Shown here: positions 18,474 to 27,420 of the stretch, one piece after another | Layout: every line of letters starts with the position of its first letter | Numbering within the stretch: position 1 is the first letter of the stretch | Source: a bacterium | GTDB taxonomy: Bacteria; Cyanobacteriota; Vampirovibrionia; Gastranaerophilales; Gastranaerophilaceae | Length of the DNA: 64,000 nucleotides | Direction of reading: 5' to 3' | Assembly (NCBI GenBank): GCA_017396695.1 | Contig: JAFQLC010000003.1 | Coordinates: forward strand, 90,464-154,463 | The notes under the pieces: generated by a model | Seen by the model: only the letters and a program-made list of their open reading frames with translations | The model's database searches: none | Told to the model about the DNA's origin: nothing | Program-made: the position numbers and the translations under genes

Positions 18474-19618
18474 TCTTTTTGCCTAGAATCTAGACTTTCA
18501 CGCAAAATTCCATTTTGATCCATGTAATCTAAAATTCTAAAATTGAGAAGATTTCTATAGTCACACATAGTCGGAGCAAAATTATTTAAATATCTTGGGT
18601 TTCTTGCTCTCAATTCTTCAATTTTCTTTTCGCTTATCATACCTGTTTTAACTCTGGCAGGCGAATATGCAGTCCAGGCGTCATGTGGGTAATAAGTAGA
18701 GCGACATTCGTTTGTGTTTTCATTTACCAACATTTGTTCAAACACCTCAAGCGGCATATCGTGATATTCTTGCTCTATTTTATCTTGATACTTCCACAGT
18801 CTTTCAGGAAATTGCACACGAGGCGCTGGAATGTACTCGTCATCAAAATAAAATCTGCTTTTATATTCTTGAGAACCAATCGCAACAATTTTAATCGAGT
18901 TAGCAAATTCTTCAAGAATGCCTTCTTCTTCAGCGTATTCAGACATAACATCAAGAAAAGAGCACATGCCTTTTCCAAAACCAATGTAGTCTGTGATTAT
19001 GACTTTTTTACCTGTTTCTTTGTAAGATTGGACGATATCTTGCGGGGTGGTTTGCAAAGATTTAAGATATTTTTTATAAGCATTTTTCTGTTCGATTGTT
19101 GGCGCATTCTTCTCTGACTTAACTAAGTTTCCGCTTTTATCAATTAAATACCAATAGCCAGAAAAAGCAACAAAGTCATAATCTTTTATGCCGTCTTTAA
19201 GCCACAGGGCGCCATTTAAAAACCATTTTGGACTTCTTCCAAGGCAAACAATTTTGTTGTCTTTATATTGCTTATAAATATTGCAAACATCAATAAACTG
19301 CTCCATAGATTTATCATCAAGAAGAGGCAGGTATTTTTTATTTTTATTACTTAATTCATCAACGCTAACGGCGTTTTGATAATCTGCGCATTTTTTTCTA
19401 AGGAATTCTTTTGTTCCTTCTCTCATTTTTTTAAATTTCGAATAGTCGATAACATCGACTGTTCTGCATTTATGACTATGTCCTAAAAAAGGGATATAAT
19501 ATGGGGCAAAATTTGGCGTGGTTGCAAATTTATATTCAGGAGGCACCAAAGAATTTGCCGGAGAAGTTTTCGGCTGAAAATTATAATAAAATTTTGGAGA
19601 AATTGAATTTATGCGCAT
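18470..19618 (-). CDS. Uncharacterised protein with short N-terminal I/F motif and a phosphoribosyltransferase-like loop
   Basis: 382 residues. The N-terminus MRINSISPKFYYNFQ carries the short motif shared with four other proteins in this window. IVCLGRSPKWFLNGAL and YDFVAFSGYWY (about 120-155) and KVIITDYIGFGKGMCSFLD (about 208-226) give the feel of a Rossmann-like or phosphoribosyltransferase-like core, with the second resembling a PRPP loop, but the match is loose. The rest is rich in Lys, Tyr and Glu. There is no signal peptide or membrane helix. Function unknown. Confidence 0.75.
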   Translation of the reverse strand: MRINSISPKFYYNFQPKTSPANSLVPPEYKFATTPNFAPYYIPFLGHSHKCRTVDVIDYSKFKKMREGTKEFLRKKCADYQNAVSVDELSNKNKKYLPLLDDKSMEQFIDVCNIYKQYKDNKIVCLGRSPKWFLNGALWLKDGIKDYDFVAFSGYWYLIDKSGNLVKSEKNAPTIEQKNAYKKYLKSLQTTPQDIVQSYKETGKKVIITDYIGFGKGMCSFLDVMSEYAEEEGILEEFANSIKIVAIGSQEYKSRFYFDDEYIPAPRVQFPERLWKYQDKIEQEYHDMPLEVFEQMLVNENTNECRSTYYPHDAWTAYSPARVKTGMISEKKIEELRARNPRYLNNFAPTMCDYRNLLNFRILDYMDQNGILRESLDSRQKD

Positions 19619-19698
19619 ATAAACCTAACCAATTATATAAAGCACACAAAAAATATAAATTGCTAGTTTGTAAAGCTAAACTACAAAAGAGTTAAACA

Positions 19699-20646
19699 CT
19701 AGAGCTTAGAAGCAAAATAAGCGATTGTTTTATCTAAACCTTCTGCAAGCTGAACTTTTGGTTCCCAATTTAATTTTTCTTTTGCAAGTGTGATATCTGG
19801 GCGTCTTTGGGTTGGGTCATCGGCTGGAAGAGGCTCATAAATTAAAGATAAATTTTTATTAATTTTTTCCCTCACGAGCTCAGCAAGTTCAGAAATTGTG
19901 AACTCAGATGGGTTTCCAATATTCACAGGACCAAAGAAATTATTATCAGATGCCATCATTTTAATTAAGGCTTCAACCGTGTCATCAACATAGCAAAAAG
20001 AGCGGGTTTGCGAACCGTCGCCATAAATTGTTAAATTTTTGCTTTGGAGTGCTTGGCAGATAAAATTAGAAACAACTCTTCCGTCTTTTGAATCCATCAA
20101 TGGTCCATAAGTGTTAAAAATTCTAACTACTTTTATTTTTGTACCATAAATTCTGTTGTAATCAAAAAATAGGCTCTCTGCCGTGCGCTTACCTTCATCG
20201 TAACAAGCTCTTATACCAATTGGATTAACATTTCCTCGGTAAGTTTCAGTTTGCGGGTGAACAAGGGGTTCTCCATAAACTTCACTTGTTGATGTTTGCA
20301 GGATTTTAGCATTATTATTTCTTGCAAGCTCTAGCATATTAATTGCACCATAAACGCAAGTTTTAGTGGTAAAAATTGCACGTTCGCCTTGATAAGCAGG
20401 AGGAGATGCAGGACATGCTAAATTGTAAATTTCATCTATTTTTTCTTCAATTTCAAGTGGCTCAATAACATCGTGTTCAACAAAGGTAAATCGAGGATTA
20501 TCAAGCAATTCTTGAACGTTTTGAATTGAACCCGTGTAGTTATTATCAAGAGAAATTATTCTATTGTTCTCATCTTGAATTAGCTTTTTGCAAAGATTAG
20601 AACCAATAAACCCTGTGCCACCTGTAATTAAAATTGTTTTTGCCAT
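19699..20646 (-). CDS. NAD-dependent UDP-glucuronate decarboxylase-type epimerase/dehydratase
   Basis: 315 residues from the ATG at 20646; an upstream in-frame extension of 30 codons precedes the Rossmann fold and is unlikely to be translated. The NAD-binding motif [12 protein letters not shown] is at 7-18. [17 protein letters not shown] contains the catalytic Ser/Thr region, and [16 protein letters not shown] contains the YxxxK pair in the form typical of UXS enzymes. RIFNTYGP and [13 protein letters not shown] follow. UXS makes UDP-xylose from UDP-glucuronate, a precursor of surface polysaccharide. GDP- or dTDP-sugar dehydratase is the alternative. Confidence 0.85.
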   Translation of the reverse strand: MAKTILITGGTGFIGSNLCKKLIQDENNRIISLDNNYTGSIQNVQELLDNPRFTFVEHDVIEPLEIEEKIDEIYNLACPASPPAYQGERAIFTTKTCVYGAINMLELARNNNAKILQTSTSEVYGEPLVHPQTETYRGNVNPIGIRACYDEGKRTAESLFFDYNRIYGTKIKVVRIFNTYGPLMDSKDGRVVSNFICQALQSKNLTIYGDGSQTRSFCYVDDTVEALIKMMASDNNFFGPVNIGNPSEFTISELAELVREKINKNLSLIYEPLPADDPTQRRPDITLAKEKLNWEPKVQLAEGLDKTIAYFASKL

Positions 20647-20740
20647 ACCTGAACCGATATTGAAATCACGAAAGCAATCTATAAAAAGTTTAACACAAAC
20701 AAAGGAAAGTTTAAAATATGCTAAACTCTTGAACAAAGAA

Positions 20741-21112
20741 TTAAGTCAAATTATTTTTAACAAGAAAAAGTCCGAGAAACACTGCTGTCGCACAAACAAA
20801 TATTGTTGATAGCGTATAAATTATAGCTCTTGTGTAATCTTCGGCTTGAATAAAATGTAAAAGTTCGAGCGAAAGTGCACTGAGTGTACTCAAACCGCCA
20901 CAAAATCCAGTAATAAGGAAAATTTTACAAGTTGGATTTAATCCGCTTTTTGAAGCAAAATAAACAAAAACAATTGTTGCAATAAAGCAACCAAAGAAAT
21001 TCGCAATCAATGTTGCAAGAGGCATATAAGACCAATGCGGCATAATTAAATATAAAATATATCTAACAAGAGCGCCGAGACCGCCACCAATAAAAACTGC
21101 CATAAAATTCAT
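20741..21112 (-). CDS. crcB: Fluoride ion channel CrcB/Fluc
   Basis: 123 residues with four hydrophobic helices. Conserved features are [12 protein letters not shown] (8-19), [15 protein letters not shown] (about 37-51, with the key Asn) and [16 protein letters not shown] (about 68-83). CrcB exports fluoride as a dual-topology dimer in the inner membrane. The start is supported by GGAAGTAAAG before the ATG. I looked for a fluoride riboswitch upstream and did not see one; tRNA-Asp and its terminator occupy that space. Confidence 0.93.
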   Translation of the reverse strand: MNFMAVFIGGGLGALVRYILYLIMPHWSYMPLATLIANFFGCFIATIVFVYFASKSGLNPTCKIFLITGFCGGLSTLSALSLELLHFIQAEDYTRAIIYTLSTIFVCATAVFLGLFLVKNNLT

Positions 21113-21130
21113 CTTTACTTCCTTCGCATT

Positions 21131-21153
21131 AAAAAAGAACCCTTGCGGGTTCT
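21131..21153 (-). terminator. Terminator of tRNA-Asp
   Basis: On the minus strand AGAACCC/GGGTTCT with a GCAA tetraloop is followed by six T residues. Confidence 0.88.
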
Positions 21154-21165
21154 ATATTTTAATTA

Positions 21166-21242
21166 TGGCGGGGACGACGGGTATCGAACCCGCGACCTCA
21201 TGCGTGACAGGCATGCACTCTAACCAGCTGAGCTACGCCCCC
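21166..21242 (-). tRNA. tRNA-Asp (anticodon GTC)
   Basis: A 77-base cloverleaf: acceptor GGGGGCG, D-arm AGCTCAGCTGGTTAGAGT, anticodon stem CATGC/GCATG around CTGTCAC (GTC), T-loop GTTCGATAC, discriminator G and an encoded CCA end. Confidence 0.97.
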
Positions 21243-21265
21243 ATGCCATAATATTAAATTTTCAA

Positions 21266-21520
21266 TTATTCAGCGTATACGCTAACTTGTTTTCTATCGC
21301 GTCTGTAAGTTTCAAACTTAACAACGCCATCGATAGTTGCAAATAATGTGTTGTCAGAACCCATACCAACATTCACACCTGGGTGAATTTTAGTACCTTT
21401 TTGTCTAACTAAGATATTTCCAGCAAGAACTCTTTCGTTGCCGTATTTTTTAACGCCTAAGCGCTTACTTTCACTGTCGCGACCGTTCTTTGACGAACCG
21501 ACACCCTTCTTATGTGCCAT
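21266..21520 (-). CDS. rpmA: Large-subunit ribosomal protein bL27
   Basis: 84 residues beginning [20 protein letters not shown], the conserved L27 N-terminus that reaches the peptidyl-transferase centre. There is no cleavable N-terminal extension of the Firmicutes type. [17 protein letters not shown] and [13 protein letters not shown] follow. The ATG touches the rplU stop codon, and its ribosome site (AAGGAGAGG) lies inside rplU, so the two are translationally linked in the usual rplU-rpmA order. Confidence 0.97.
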   Translation of the reverse strand: MAHKKGVGSSKNGRDSESKRLGVKKYGNERVLAGNILVRQKGTKIHPGVNVGMGSDNTLFATIDGVVKFETYRRDRKQVSVYAE

Positions 21521-21868
21521 TTATACCTCTCCTTCAGCTTCAGGTGCTTTACCCGCTTTAGTGTTAATTTTAGTAATCATTACTCTTGTAAAACCTTGTC
21601 TGTGACCTTGTTTTACTCTGTAACCTTTTTTAGGACGTTGTTTGTAAACAAGAACTTTTTTAGATTTGTCGTGTTTTACAACTTTTCCTTCAACAACAGC
21701 GTTTTTCACATATGGAGCACCAACTGTTGATTTTTTACCGTTAACAAGCATAACCACTTTGTCAAAAGTAACTTTTTTGTCAGCTTCAACATCGAGAAGT
21801 TCGATATCTACATATCTGCCTTCTTCAAATTTGTATTGTTTTCCGCCTTCTTCGACTATTGCGTACAT
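21521..21868 (-). CDS. rplU: Large-subunit ribosomal protein bL21
   Basis: 115 residues from the ATG at 21868, which has AAAGGAAA upstream. The frame is open for another 21 codons, but these form the leader. It begins [19 protein letters not shown] and contains [18 protein letters not shown], with the [19 protein letters not shown] basic region (here [18 protein letters not shown]) that binds 23S rRNA. First gene of the rplU-rpmA operon. Confidence 0.96.
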   Translation of the reverse strand: MYAIVEEGGKQYKFEEGRYVDIELLDVEADKKVTFDKVVMLVNGKKSTVGAPYVKNAVVEGKVVKHDKSKKVLVYKQRPKKGYRVKQGHRQGFTRVMITKINTKAGKAPEAEGEV

Positions 21869-21889
21869 TTTGTTTTTCCTTTCGTTGGT

Positions 21890-21924
21890 ATCGCTGGTCA
21901 TTTGACACTTATAAGCGATTGACC
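21890..21924 (-). promoter_or_regulatory. Possible pseudoknot in the rplU 5' leader
   Basis: On the minus strand GGTCA and ATCGC are followed 14 bases later by TGACC and, one base on, GCGAT. The stems interleave (1, 2, 1', 2'), the arrangement of an H-type pseudoknot, 22 bases upstream of the L21 start. Ribosomal-protein leaders often bind their own product. Each stem is only 5 bp, so chance is possible. Confidence 0.35.
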
Positions 21925-21943
21925 TGTGCATTTCTTTATATAA

Positions 21944-21970
21944 ATTATACTAAACAAAGTTATCTGTCAA
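21944..21970 (-). promoter_or_regulatory. Promoter of rplU-rpmA
   Basis: On the minus strand a perfect TTGACA and a perfect TATAAT are separated by 15 bases, slightly short of the optimum. They lie just beyond the end of leuS and about 75 bases before the rplU ATG. Confidence 0.6.
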
Positions 21971-21973
21971 ATA

Positions 21974-24433
21974 TTATTTTGCAACAATGTTGATTAATTT
22001 TTTTGGAACATAAATAACTTTAACAATTTCTTTGCCTTCAGTGAATTGAAGCACTTTTTCCATTTTGAGAGCTTCGGCTTTAAGTGCCTCGCCATCAGCA
22101 TCTAAAGTAGTTTCAATTTTATCTCTAATTTTGCCATTCACTTGAACAACGATTGTAATATCGTTTAATTGCGCAAGCTCCTCTTTATATTCAGGCCAAG
22201 CTTCATGGGTAATTGAAGTTTTTGCACCCAATTGTTCCCAAATTTCTTCTGCCATAAAACAAGTTACAGGAGAAAGCAATTTAAGAAGAGTTAGAACCGC
22301 AAAACTATAAACATCTTCATTTATGTCGCCGTCTGTGATGTAGTCATAAATTGCATTTGTTAATTCACGATATTTTGAAACAACGGTGTTGAATTGGAAT
22401 TCGTTTTGAATATCGTTAGTAATGCCTTTGATTGCAATATGACATAATCTAATTAATTTATCATGTTTTCCTGCAAAATTTTGGTCGATATTGTAGTCAA
22501 GTTTGATTTTATCTTCATAATTTGAATACAATCTATAAACCCTATTTAAGAATTTATAGCAACCTTCAACGCCAGCATCAGACCAATCAAAATCACGAGC
22601 TGGAGGTGAATCTGAAATAATGAATAAACGAGCCGTATCTGCACCATAATTTTCAAAGATTTCATCAGGATCAACGGTGTTACCTTTTGATTTTGACATT
22701 TTTGAGCCGTCTTTTAGCACCATGCCTTGAGTTAAAAGGTTTTCAAATGGTTCATCAAAATCAAGAAGTCCAAAATCTTTAAATGCTTTTGTGAAAAATC
22801 TTGAGTATAATAAGTGCAAAATTGCATGCTCAATTCCACCAACATATTGATCAACTGGTAACCAATGATTTACTTTTTCTTTATCAAATGCTTTATCAGC
22901 ATTTTTTGGGTCAGCGTATCTTAGGTAATACCAACTTGAGCAAACAAATGTATCCATCGTATCACATTCACGAATTGCGTGTCCGCCACAAACTGGGCAA
23001 GTTGTATCTAAAAATGTGCTTGAAGTTAAAATTGGTGATTTACCTTGAACGCCAAAATCTACATCTGTTGGAAGCTTAACTGGCAACTGCTCTTCAGGGA
23101 CTGCAACTTCTCCACATTTATCGCAATATACGATAGGAATTGGTGCACCCCAATATCTTTGACGAGAAATGAGCCAATCACGAAGTCTAAATTGAACTTT
23201 AGCATGACCAAAGCCGTCACGAGTTGCAATTTCAATTATTTTCTTTTTAGCTTCTTCGTTTTTAATTCCGTTACATTCGCCAGAGTTAATCAAAACACCT
23301 TCACCCGTCCAGCATTCATCAGGGTTAGCTTCAGGGGAATCAATAACTCTGATAATATCTTGATTATATTTTTTCGCAAAAGCCCAGTCTCTATCGTCGT
23401 GCGCTGGAACTGCCATAACAGCTCCTGTACCATAATCAGCAAGCGCATAGTCTGCAGTCCAAATTGGGCATTTTCTTCCAGTTAATGGGTTGATAATATA
23501 TGTTCCAAGGAATACACCTGTTTTAACTCTCTCAGTTGATAGCCTTTCAATTTCAGACATTTTGCGTGCGTTTTCTCTATATTCTTCAACCGCTTGTTTG
23601 TTTTCAGGAGTTGTAAGTTTTTCAATGTCTGGATATTCAGGTGCAACAACAAGATATGTAATACCATACGCTGTGTCTGGTCTTGTTGTGTAAACAGGAA
23701 TTGTGATATCGGTGCCATCAACTTTAAAGTTTAGAATAGCACCTTCAGAGCGCCCAATCCAATTTGCTTGCATTGTTTTTACGTTATCGCCCCAACCTTT
23801 AAGCAAATCAAGGTCGTCAAGAAGTCTTTGTGCGTAATCTGTAATTTTTAAATACCATTGAGAAAGATTTTTCTTAGTAACAACGGAATCACATCTCCAG
23901 CATTTTCCGTCAATCACCTGTTCGTTTGCAAGCACTGTTTGACATTCTTCACACCAATTTACAGGAGACATTTTTTTGTATGCAAGCCCGTGCTTATACA
24001 TTTGCAAGAAAATCCATTGAGTCCACTTGTAATAATCTTCTTTGCAAGTTGTAACTTCTCTATCCCAATCAACAGATAAACCGAGTCTTTTCAATTGTCC
24101 TTTCATATAGTCAATGTTGTCATCTGTCCATTTTGCAGGGTCAGCTTTTTTTTGAATTGCAGCGTTTTCAGCAGGAAGACCAAAACTATCCCAGCCCATT
24201 GGGTGCAAAACATTGAACCCAGACATTGTTTTAAAACGAGCAATTACATCGGTAATTGTGTAGTTTCTAACGTGACCCATATGAAGTTTACCAGATGGAT
24301 ATGGAAACATAGATAAAGCATAATATTTAGGCTTATCTGAATTATCTAAAGTTTTATAAGTTTTATTTTTATCCCATAATTCCATTCTTTTTGCTTCAAA
24401 TGATTGCGGATAATATTCTTTATTTAAAGACAT
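21974..24433 (-). CDS. leuS: Leucyl-tRNA synthetase
   Basis: 819 residues from the ATG at 24433, which has AGGGGG upstream; 14 more codons are open further upstream. The HIGH motif is KLHMGHVRNYT within PYPSGKLHMGHV, the class Ia KMSKS motif is KMSKSKGNT, and the editing domain includes TRPDTAYGITYLVVAPEY and the metal-binding cysteine pairs CEECQ and CPVCGG. It ends with the TIVVQVNGKIRDKI C-terminal domain. Charges tRNA-Leu, one isoacceptor of which is at 6.3 kb. Confidence 0.97.
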   Translation of the reverse strand: MSLNKEYYPQSFEAKRMELWDKNKTYKTLDNSDKPKYYALSMFPYPSGKLHMGHVRNYTITDVIARFKTMSGFNVLHPMGWDSFGLPAENAAIQKKADPAKWTDDNIDYMKGQLKRLGLSVDWDREVTTCKEDYYKWTQWIFLQMYKHGLAYKKMSPVNWCEECQTVLANEQVIDGKCWRCDSVVTKKNLSQWYLKITDYAQRLLDDLDLLKGWGDNVKTMQANWIGRSEGAILNFKVDGTDITIPVYTTRPDTAYGITYLVVAPEYPDIEKLTTPENKQAVEEYRENARKMSEIERLSTERVKTGVFLGTYIINPLTGRKCPIWTADYALADYGTGAVMAVPAHDDRDWAFAKKYNQDIIRVIDSPEANPDECWTGEGVLINSGECNGIKNEEAKKKIIEIATRDGFGHAKVQFRLRDWLISRQRYWGAPIPIVYCDKCGEVAVPEEQLPVKLPTDVDFGVQGKSPILTSSTFLDTTCPVCGGHAIRECDTMDTFVCSSWYYLRYADPKNADKAFDKEKVNHWLPVDQYVGGIEHAILHLLYSRFFTKAFKDFGLLDFDEPFENLLTQGMVLKDGSKMSKSKGNTVDPDEIFENYGADTARLFIISDSPPARDFDWSDAGVEGCYKFLNRVYRLYSNYEDKIKLDYNIDQNFAGKHDKLIRLCHIAIKGITNDIQNEFQFNTVVSKYRELTNAIYDYITDGDINEDVYSFAVLTLLKLLSPVTCFMAEEIWEQLGAKTSITHEAWPEYKEELAQLNDITIVVQVNGKIRDKIETTLDADGEALKAEALKMEKVLQFTEGKEIVKVIYVPKKLINIVAK

Positions 24434-24508
24434 TTTGCCCCCTGTTAAATACTCGTTAAAAAAATTATATAACAAATATTTAAATCAAGCATTATGGAAT
24501 TAGTTTTA

Positions 24509-24538
24509 TAAGTATTTTTACCTAGGTAATTTTACTTA
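24509..24538 (+). promoter_or_regulatory. Three-half-site cis element upstream of the first tail-fibre cassette
   Basis: TAAGTA (24509), TACCTA (24519) and TACTTA (24533) are spaced 10 and 14 bases apart. The central sites make the palindrome TTACCTAGGTAA. An element at 51147 has the same three half-sites with identical spacing; 24 of 30 bases (24511-24540 against 51149-51178) are identical. A TAGATA hexamer over the third site could be a -10 box, and no standard -35 is present, as in activator-dependent promoters. Confidence 0.65.
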
Positions 24539-24598
24539 GATACAAAACTTTTGATGACAGAGATAATGAGCCTTGTAGAAAGACAAGAGGAGAAAAAT

Positions 24599-25579
24599 AT
24601 GTCATTTAACATTCCTAACATTTTCCTTGCTGGAACAAAAGCAATTGCAAGTGATGTAAACGAAAATTTTAACGCAATTAAAGATGAAATAAATCTGCAA
24701 AAAGATAGCTTTTTAAATTTAAAAAATAATTTTGAAACGGTATCAGATTATGTAAATGGGAATTTAAGAGAAGAATTAATTAGCCTAATTAAAGCATGCC
24801 ATGCCTTATTTTGCGCAAATTCTGGACACACAAATGAAAATGGTGAAGCCGATTTACTTGCAATAGACACAGTGAATAATAACAGAATTGTTTTTAAAGT
24901 TTCAGACGGAATAAACGAAGCGCTTGAACCTGTAAGTTTTTCAAATGCACAAGGAGAAAGAGCAACAAGGACACAACTTACGGCAATCGATATGAATGGC
25001 GCAGAAAACGGAGAATATATAATTTGTGCCAAAATAATAGGTTCACCCTATGCGCTTAAAGGCAAAATTTATAGATGCAAAAAAGAACCACAAATGACAT
25101 CGGGCGACATTTGGTTTGATACATCAAAAATCCCATTCAAAGCTTGGCGCCATAATGGAATTAACAAGTATGAATTTGAAGATGTACCTCTTGGAAAGGC
25201 AACTATTAAAGAAGGGCAACTCACAAGCGTAACAACATATCCATATAACCAAAATGGCTACGATATAAGCGCAGAAAGCGCCTTCGAGGGCGGAGAAAAT
25301 TTAATAAAGAGCATTTTGCACTTCACAAAACCAAACTACAACTCGCTTGCAGAAAAAGCACTCGATATAAATCACACCGCAGACTTAGACGGCTTTTTAG
25401 TTATACAGACAAATCTTGGCGGGCAAGAAAGTGCAGGATTAAAAATTGGCAACATAACTTTTAGCTATGCAACAACAAATTCATATGACAAGCAAGGTTT
25501 CGTATATCCAATTGGCAAAGGAACAGTGTATAAGGGCACCGGGAAAATGACTCTTTATTTTATGCCACACATTTCATAA
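24599..25579 (+). CDS. Phage tail-fibre-like protein
   Basis: 326 residues from the ATG at 24599, which has an AAGAGGAGAAA ribosome site; 16 upstream codons are open but untranslated in this view. It starts MSFNIPNIFLAGTKAIASDV and NENFNAIKDEINL, the pattern of phage tail-fibre or baseplate-attached proteins, with a helical connector (about 20-75). The rest is Asn/Gly/Thr-rich and probably a beta-rich fibre. No capsid, terminase or integrase lies nearby. It is followed at 12 bases by a small gene, and both sit behind the three-half-site element. Tail-fibre assignment rests on composition and N-terminal style, not a named family. Confidence 0.65.
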   Translation: MSFNIPNIFLAGTKAIASDVNENFNAIKDEINLQKDSFLNLKNNFETVSDYVNGNLREELISLIKACHALFCANSGHTNENGEADLLAIDTVNNNRIVFKVSDGINEALEPVSFSNAQGERATRTQLTAIDMNGAENGEYIICAKIIGSPYALKGKIYRCKKEPQMTSGDIWFDTSKIPFKAWRHNGINKYEFEDVPLGKATIKEGQLTSVTTYPYNQNGYDISAESAFEGGENLIKSILHFTKPNYNSLAEKALDINHTADLDGFLVIQTNLGGQESAGLKIGNITFSYATTNSYDKQGFVYPIGKGTVYKGTGKMTLYFMPHIS

Positions 25580-25591
25580 AAAGAGGTAAAA

Positions 25592-25966
25592 ATGGAAACG
25601 ATAAACGAAATAAAACAAAGGAAATTTAGGGAAAACGAAGAAAAAAGAGGGAAAATCAATAAAATTAGAACCTCAATTGGTTATGTAAAAACAAAAACAA
25701 AAGTTGGAAATTTGAGAAAATGCCTGCAAGAGCTTGTGCCAATGGTGCAAAACAAAGGTAAAATAAGAAAAAATTTTCTTACATTTTGTGATGAATTTGG
25801 CGAAATTTTTGAATACGAACCACTTGATAAAGAAGAAGCGGTGGCTCTTTGTAAAGAAATATCCGAAGAATACGGGAAAATAGATAAAAAATATCTAAGC
25901 TATAAAAATAAAATTGAAAACGCTAAAACAAGCAGGGAATTAGAAGAAATCACCATCGAATACTGA
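25592..25966 (+). CDS. Hypothetical highly charged helical protein of the tail-fibre cassette
   Basis: 124 residues, nearly all helical and very rich in Lys and Glu, for example EIKQRKFRENEEKRGKINKI at the start and KNKIENAKTSRELEEITIEY at the end. An AGAGG ribosome site precedes the ATG 12 bases after the tail-fibre gene, and a strong terminator follows. In such a position phages often encode fibre assembly chaperones, but no motif proves that here. Confidence 0.65.
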   Translation: METINEIKQRKFRENEEKRGKINKIRTSIGYVKTKTKVGNLRKCLQELVPMVQNKGKIRKNFLTFCDEFGEIFEYEPLDKEEAVALCKEISEEYGKIDKKYLSYKNKIENAKTSRELEEITIEY

Positions 25967-26000
25967 ACCTAACTATTGTTTTAACTTGCAAGCACATGCT

Positions 26001-26025
26001 CGGCAACAATTGTTGCCGTTTTTTT
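26001..26025 (+). terminator. Terminator of the first tail-fibre cassette
   Basis: An 18-bp perfect palindrome, CGGCAACA/TGTTGCCG arms, is followed by seven T residues. Confidence 0.92.
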
Positions 26026-27340
26026 ATGCGATTTTATGGTGCAATGTGCCGTCTTCAACTATTTTTTTGCCTTTGATGTAAACATGAGCAGGGTTTTCTT
26101 TTTTCATAATTGCGTTAAAATCCTCGCCTTCTTTAAGAGGGAATACGCAAAAATCTGCATCTTTTCCAAGAGTTAAAGAACCTGTTATATTGTCTAATCT
26201 CAAAATTTTTGCAGGCACTAAAGTTAAATATTTAATCGCTTCAAGAGTATCAATATTGCCACCAGATGCAGCTTGAACTTCATCAAGAAGGCTTAAACTT
26301 TTATTAAATGCAAGTGAATTTGTTCCAAAACCAAAATTGTTGTTGAAATATTTTAAAACAATATCAAGTGGCAAAGTTTTGCCATGAACCATTTCATTTG
26401 ACCTTGGACAATATGCAAGCGAAACATTATTTTCTGAAAGTAATTTTAAATCATCTTCGCTTAAAAATTCACAATGCGAAGCAATAAGTCTTTTGTTTAC
26501 AACATCAAGACCCAAAAGATAATTAACCGGCGAAACGCCTTTCATATATGGTTCAAATTTAGAAAGACCAGTGAACGCATTGAGGACATCGATATCAGAA
26601 AAACCGTGTTTTAACCAATCCATTTCTTCTTGACTTTCGCCAATTCTAAGGGTCATTAATAAATTATTTTTCTTACAATACTTTGCAAGGGTTTTAAATA
26701 ATCTTTTATGAACAGAACAAATTGAATGAGGCGCAAGCCCGATGAATGTGTTTTCTGATTTATTCTTTAAAAATTTATCAATCTTTTTTTGAATAGTTCT
26801 AAATTCTTCCTTACTTGATTCTCTTGAATCCGAGAACAATTCAAAGAACAAATATGTTTTTACAGGAGCTTTGTTTACAATTTCAAAATATTTTGTTTCT
26901 TTTGAAAGTTGAACAAGTGTTGTTGTTCCAGCAAGAAGCGCCTGTTCCAAACCATCAGTAAAGCTTTTTTGCTTGTCAGCACGACTCATAACAAAATATT
27001 CACTTAAAAGCTCACCAATTTTATATACAAAAGAATTTTTTTTCACATCGCCTAAATAATATTTCTTTTTAAGCTTAGAAAAGCATCTTTTTAATATTGC
27101 CTTAAAGCCTTTTGGAGCGATTTTTTGGATGTCAGTATATTGAAGGTGGTTGTGCAAGTTCACAAAACCAGGGGTTATAACTGCATTGCCATAATCTCTA
27201 AAATGTTTGCAAGAAGATTTATCAAATTCAGATTCTTTATAAATACCTTGAATTTTACCTTCTTCAACAACCATAACGGAGTCTTCGAAAAGATTACCGT
27301 CACCAGAAATTATCCACTTAGATTTATAACATTTAGTCAT
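26024..27340 (-). CDS. Amidohydrolase-superfamily protein (deaminase/chlorohydrolase type) with an altered metal ligand
   Basis: 438 residues from the ATG at 27340 (AGAGGGT upstream; six more codons are open). The cyclic-deaminase layout is clear: a small beta domain, PGFVNLHNHLQYTDI with the HxH pair (His63, His65), GLAPHSICSVH, ASHCEFLSEDDL, then YCPRSNEMVHGK. The usual metal-binding Asp in the GTDS-type motif is Asn here (FGFGTNSLAF, Asn341). The overall pattern resembles the TRZ/ATZ and aminofutalosine-deaminase-like groups. The enzyme may use a different metal set-up or be inactive. Substrate unknown. Confidence 0.82.
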   Translation of the reverse strand: MTKCYKSKWIISGDGNLFEDSVMVVEEGKIQGIYKESEFDKSSCKHFRDYGNAVITPGFVNLHNHLQYTDIQKIAPKGFKAILKRCFSKLKKKYYLGDVKKNSFVYKIGELLSEYFVMSRADKQKSFTDGLEQALLAGTTTLVQLSKETKYFEIVNKAPVKTYLFFELFSDSRESSKEEFRTIQKKIDKFLKNKSENTFIGLAPHSICSVHKRLFKTLAKYCKKNNLLMTLRIGESQEEMDWLKHGFSDIDVLNAFTGLSKFEPYMKGVSPVNYLLGLDVVNKRLIASHCEFLSEDDLKLLSENNVSLAYCPRSNEMVHGKTLPLDIVLKYFNNNFGFGTNSLAFNKSLSLLDEVQAASGGNIDTLEAIKYLTLVPAKILRLDNITGSLTLGKDADFCVFPLKEGEDFNAIMKKENPAHVYIKGKKIVEDGTLHHKIA

Positions 27341-27420
27341 TTTATTACCCTCTATCAACTCAATATTATTGTATTTTTAACATAATTGCAATAGTTTTTG
27401 GAATAATATATTATTATTTT

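Noticed and set aside
21113..21165. Fluoride riboswitch upstream of crcB
   Set aside because: The gap holds only a terminator for tRNA-Asp and the ribosome site; no fluoride-aptamer pattern is seen.
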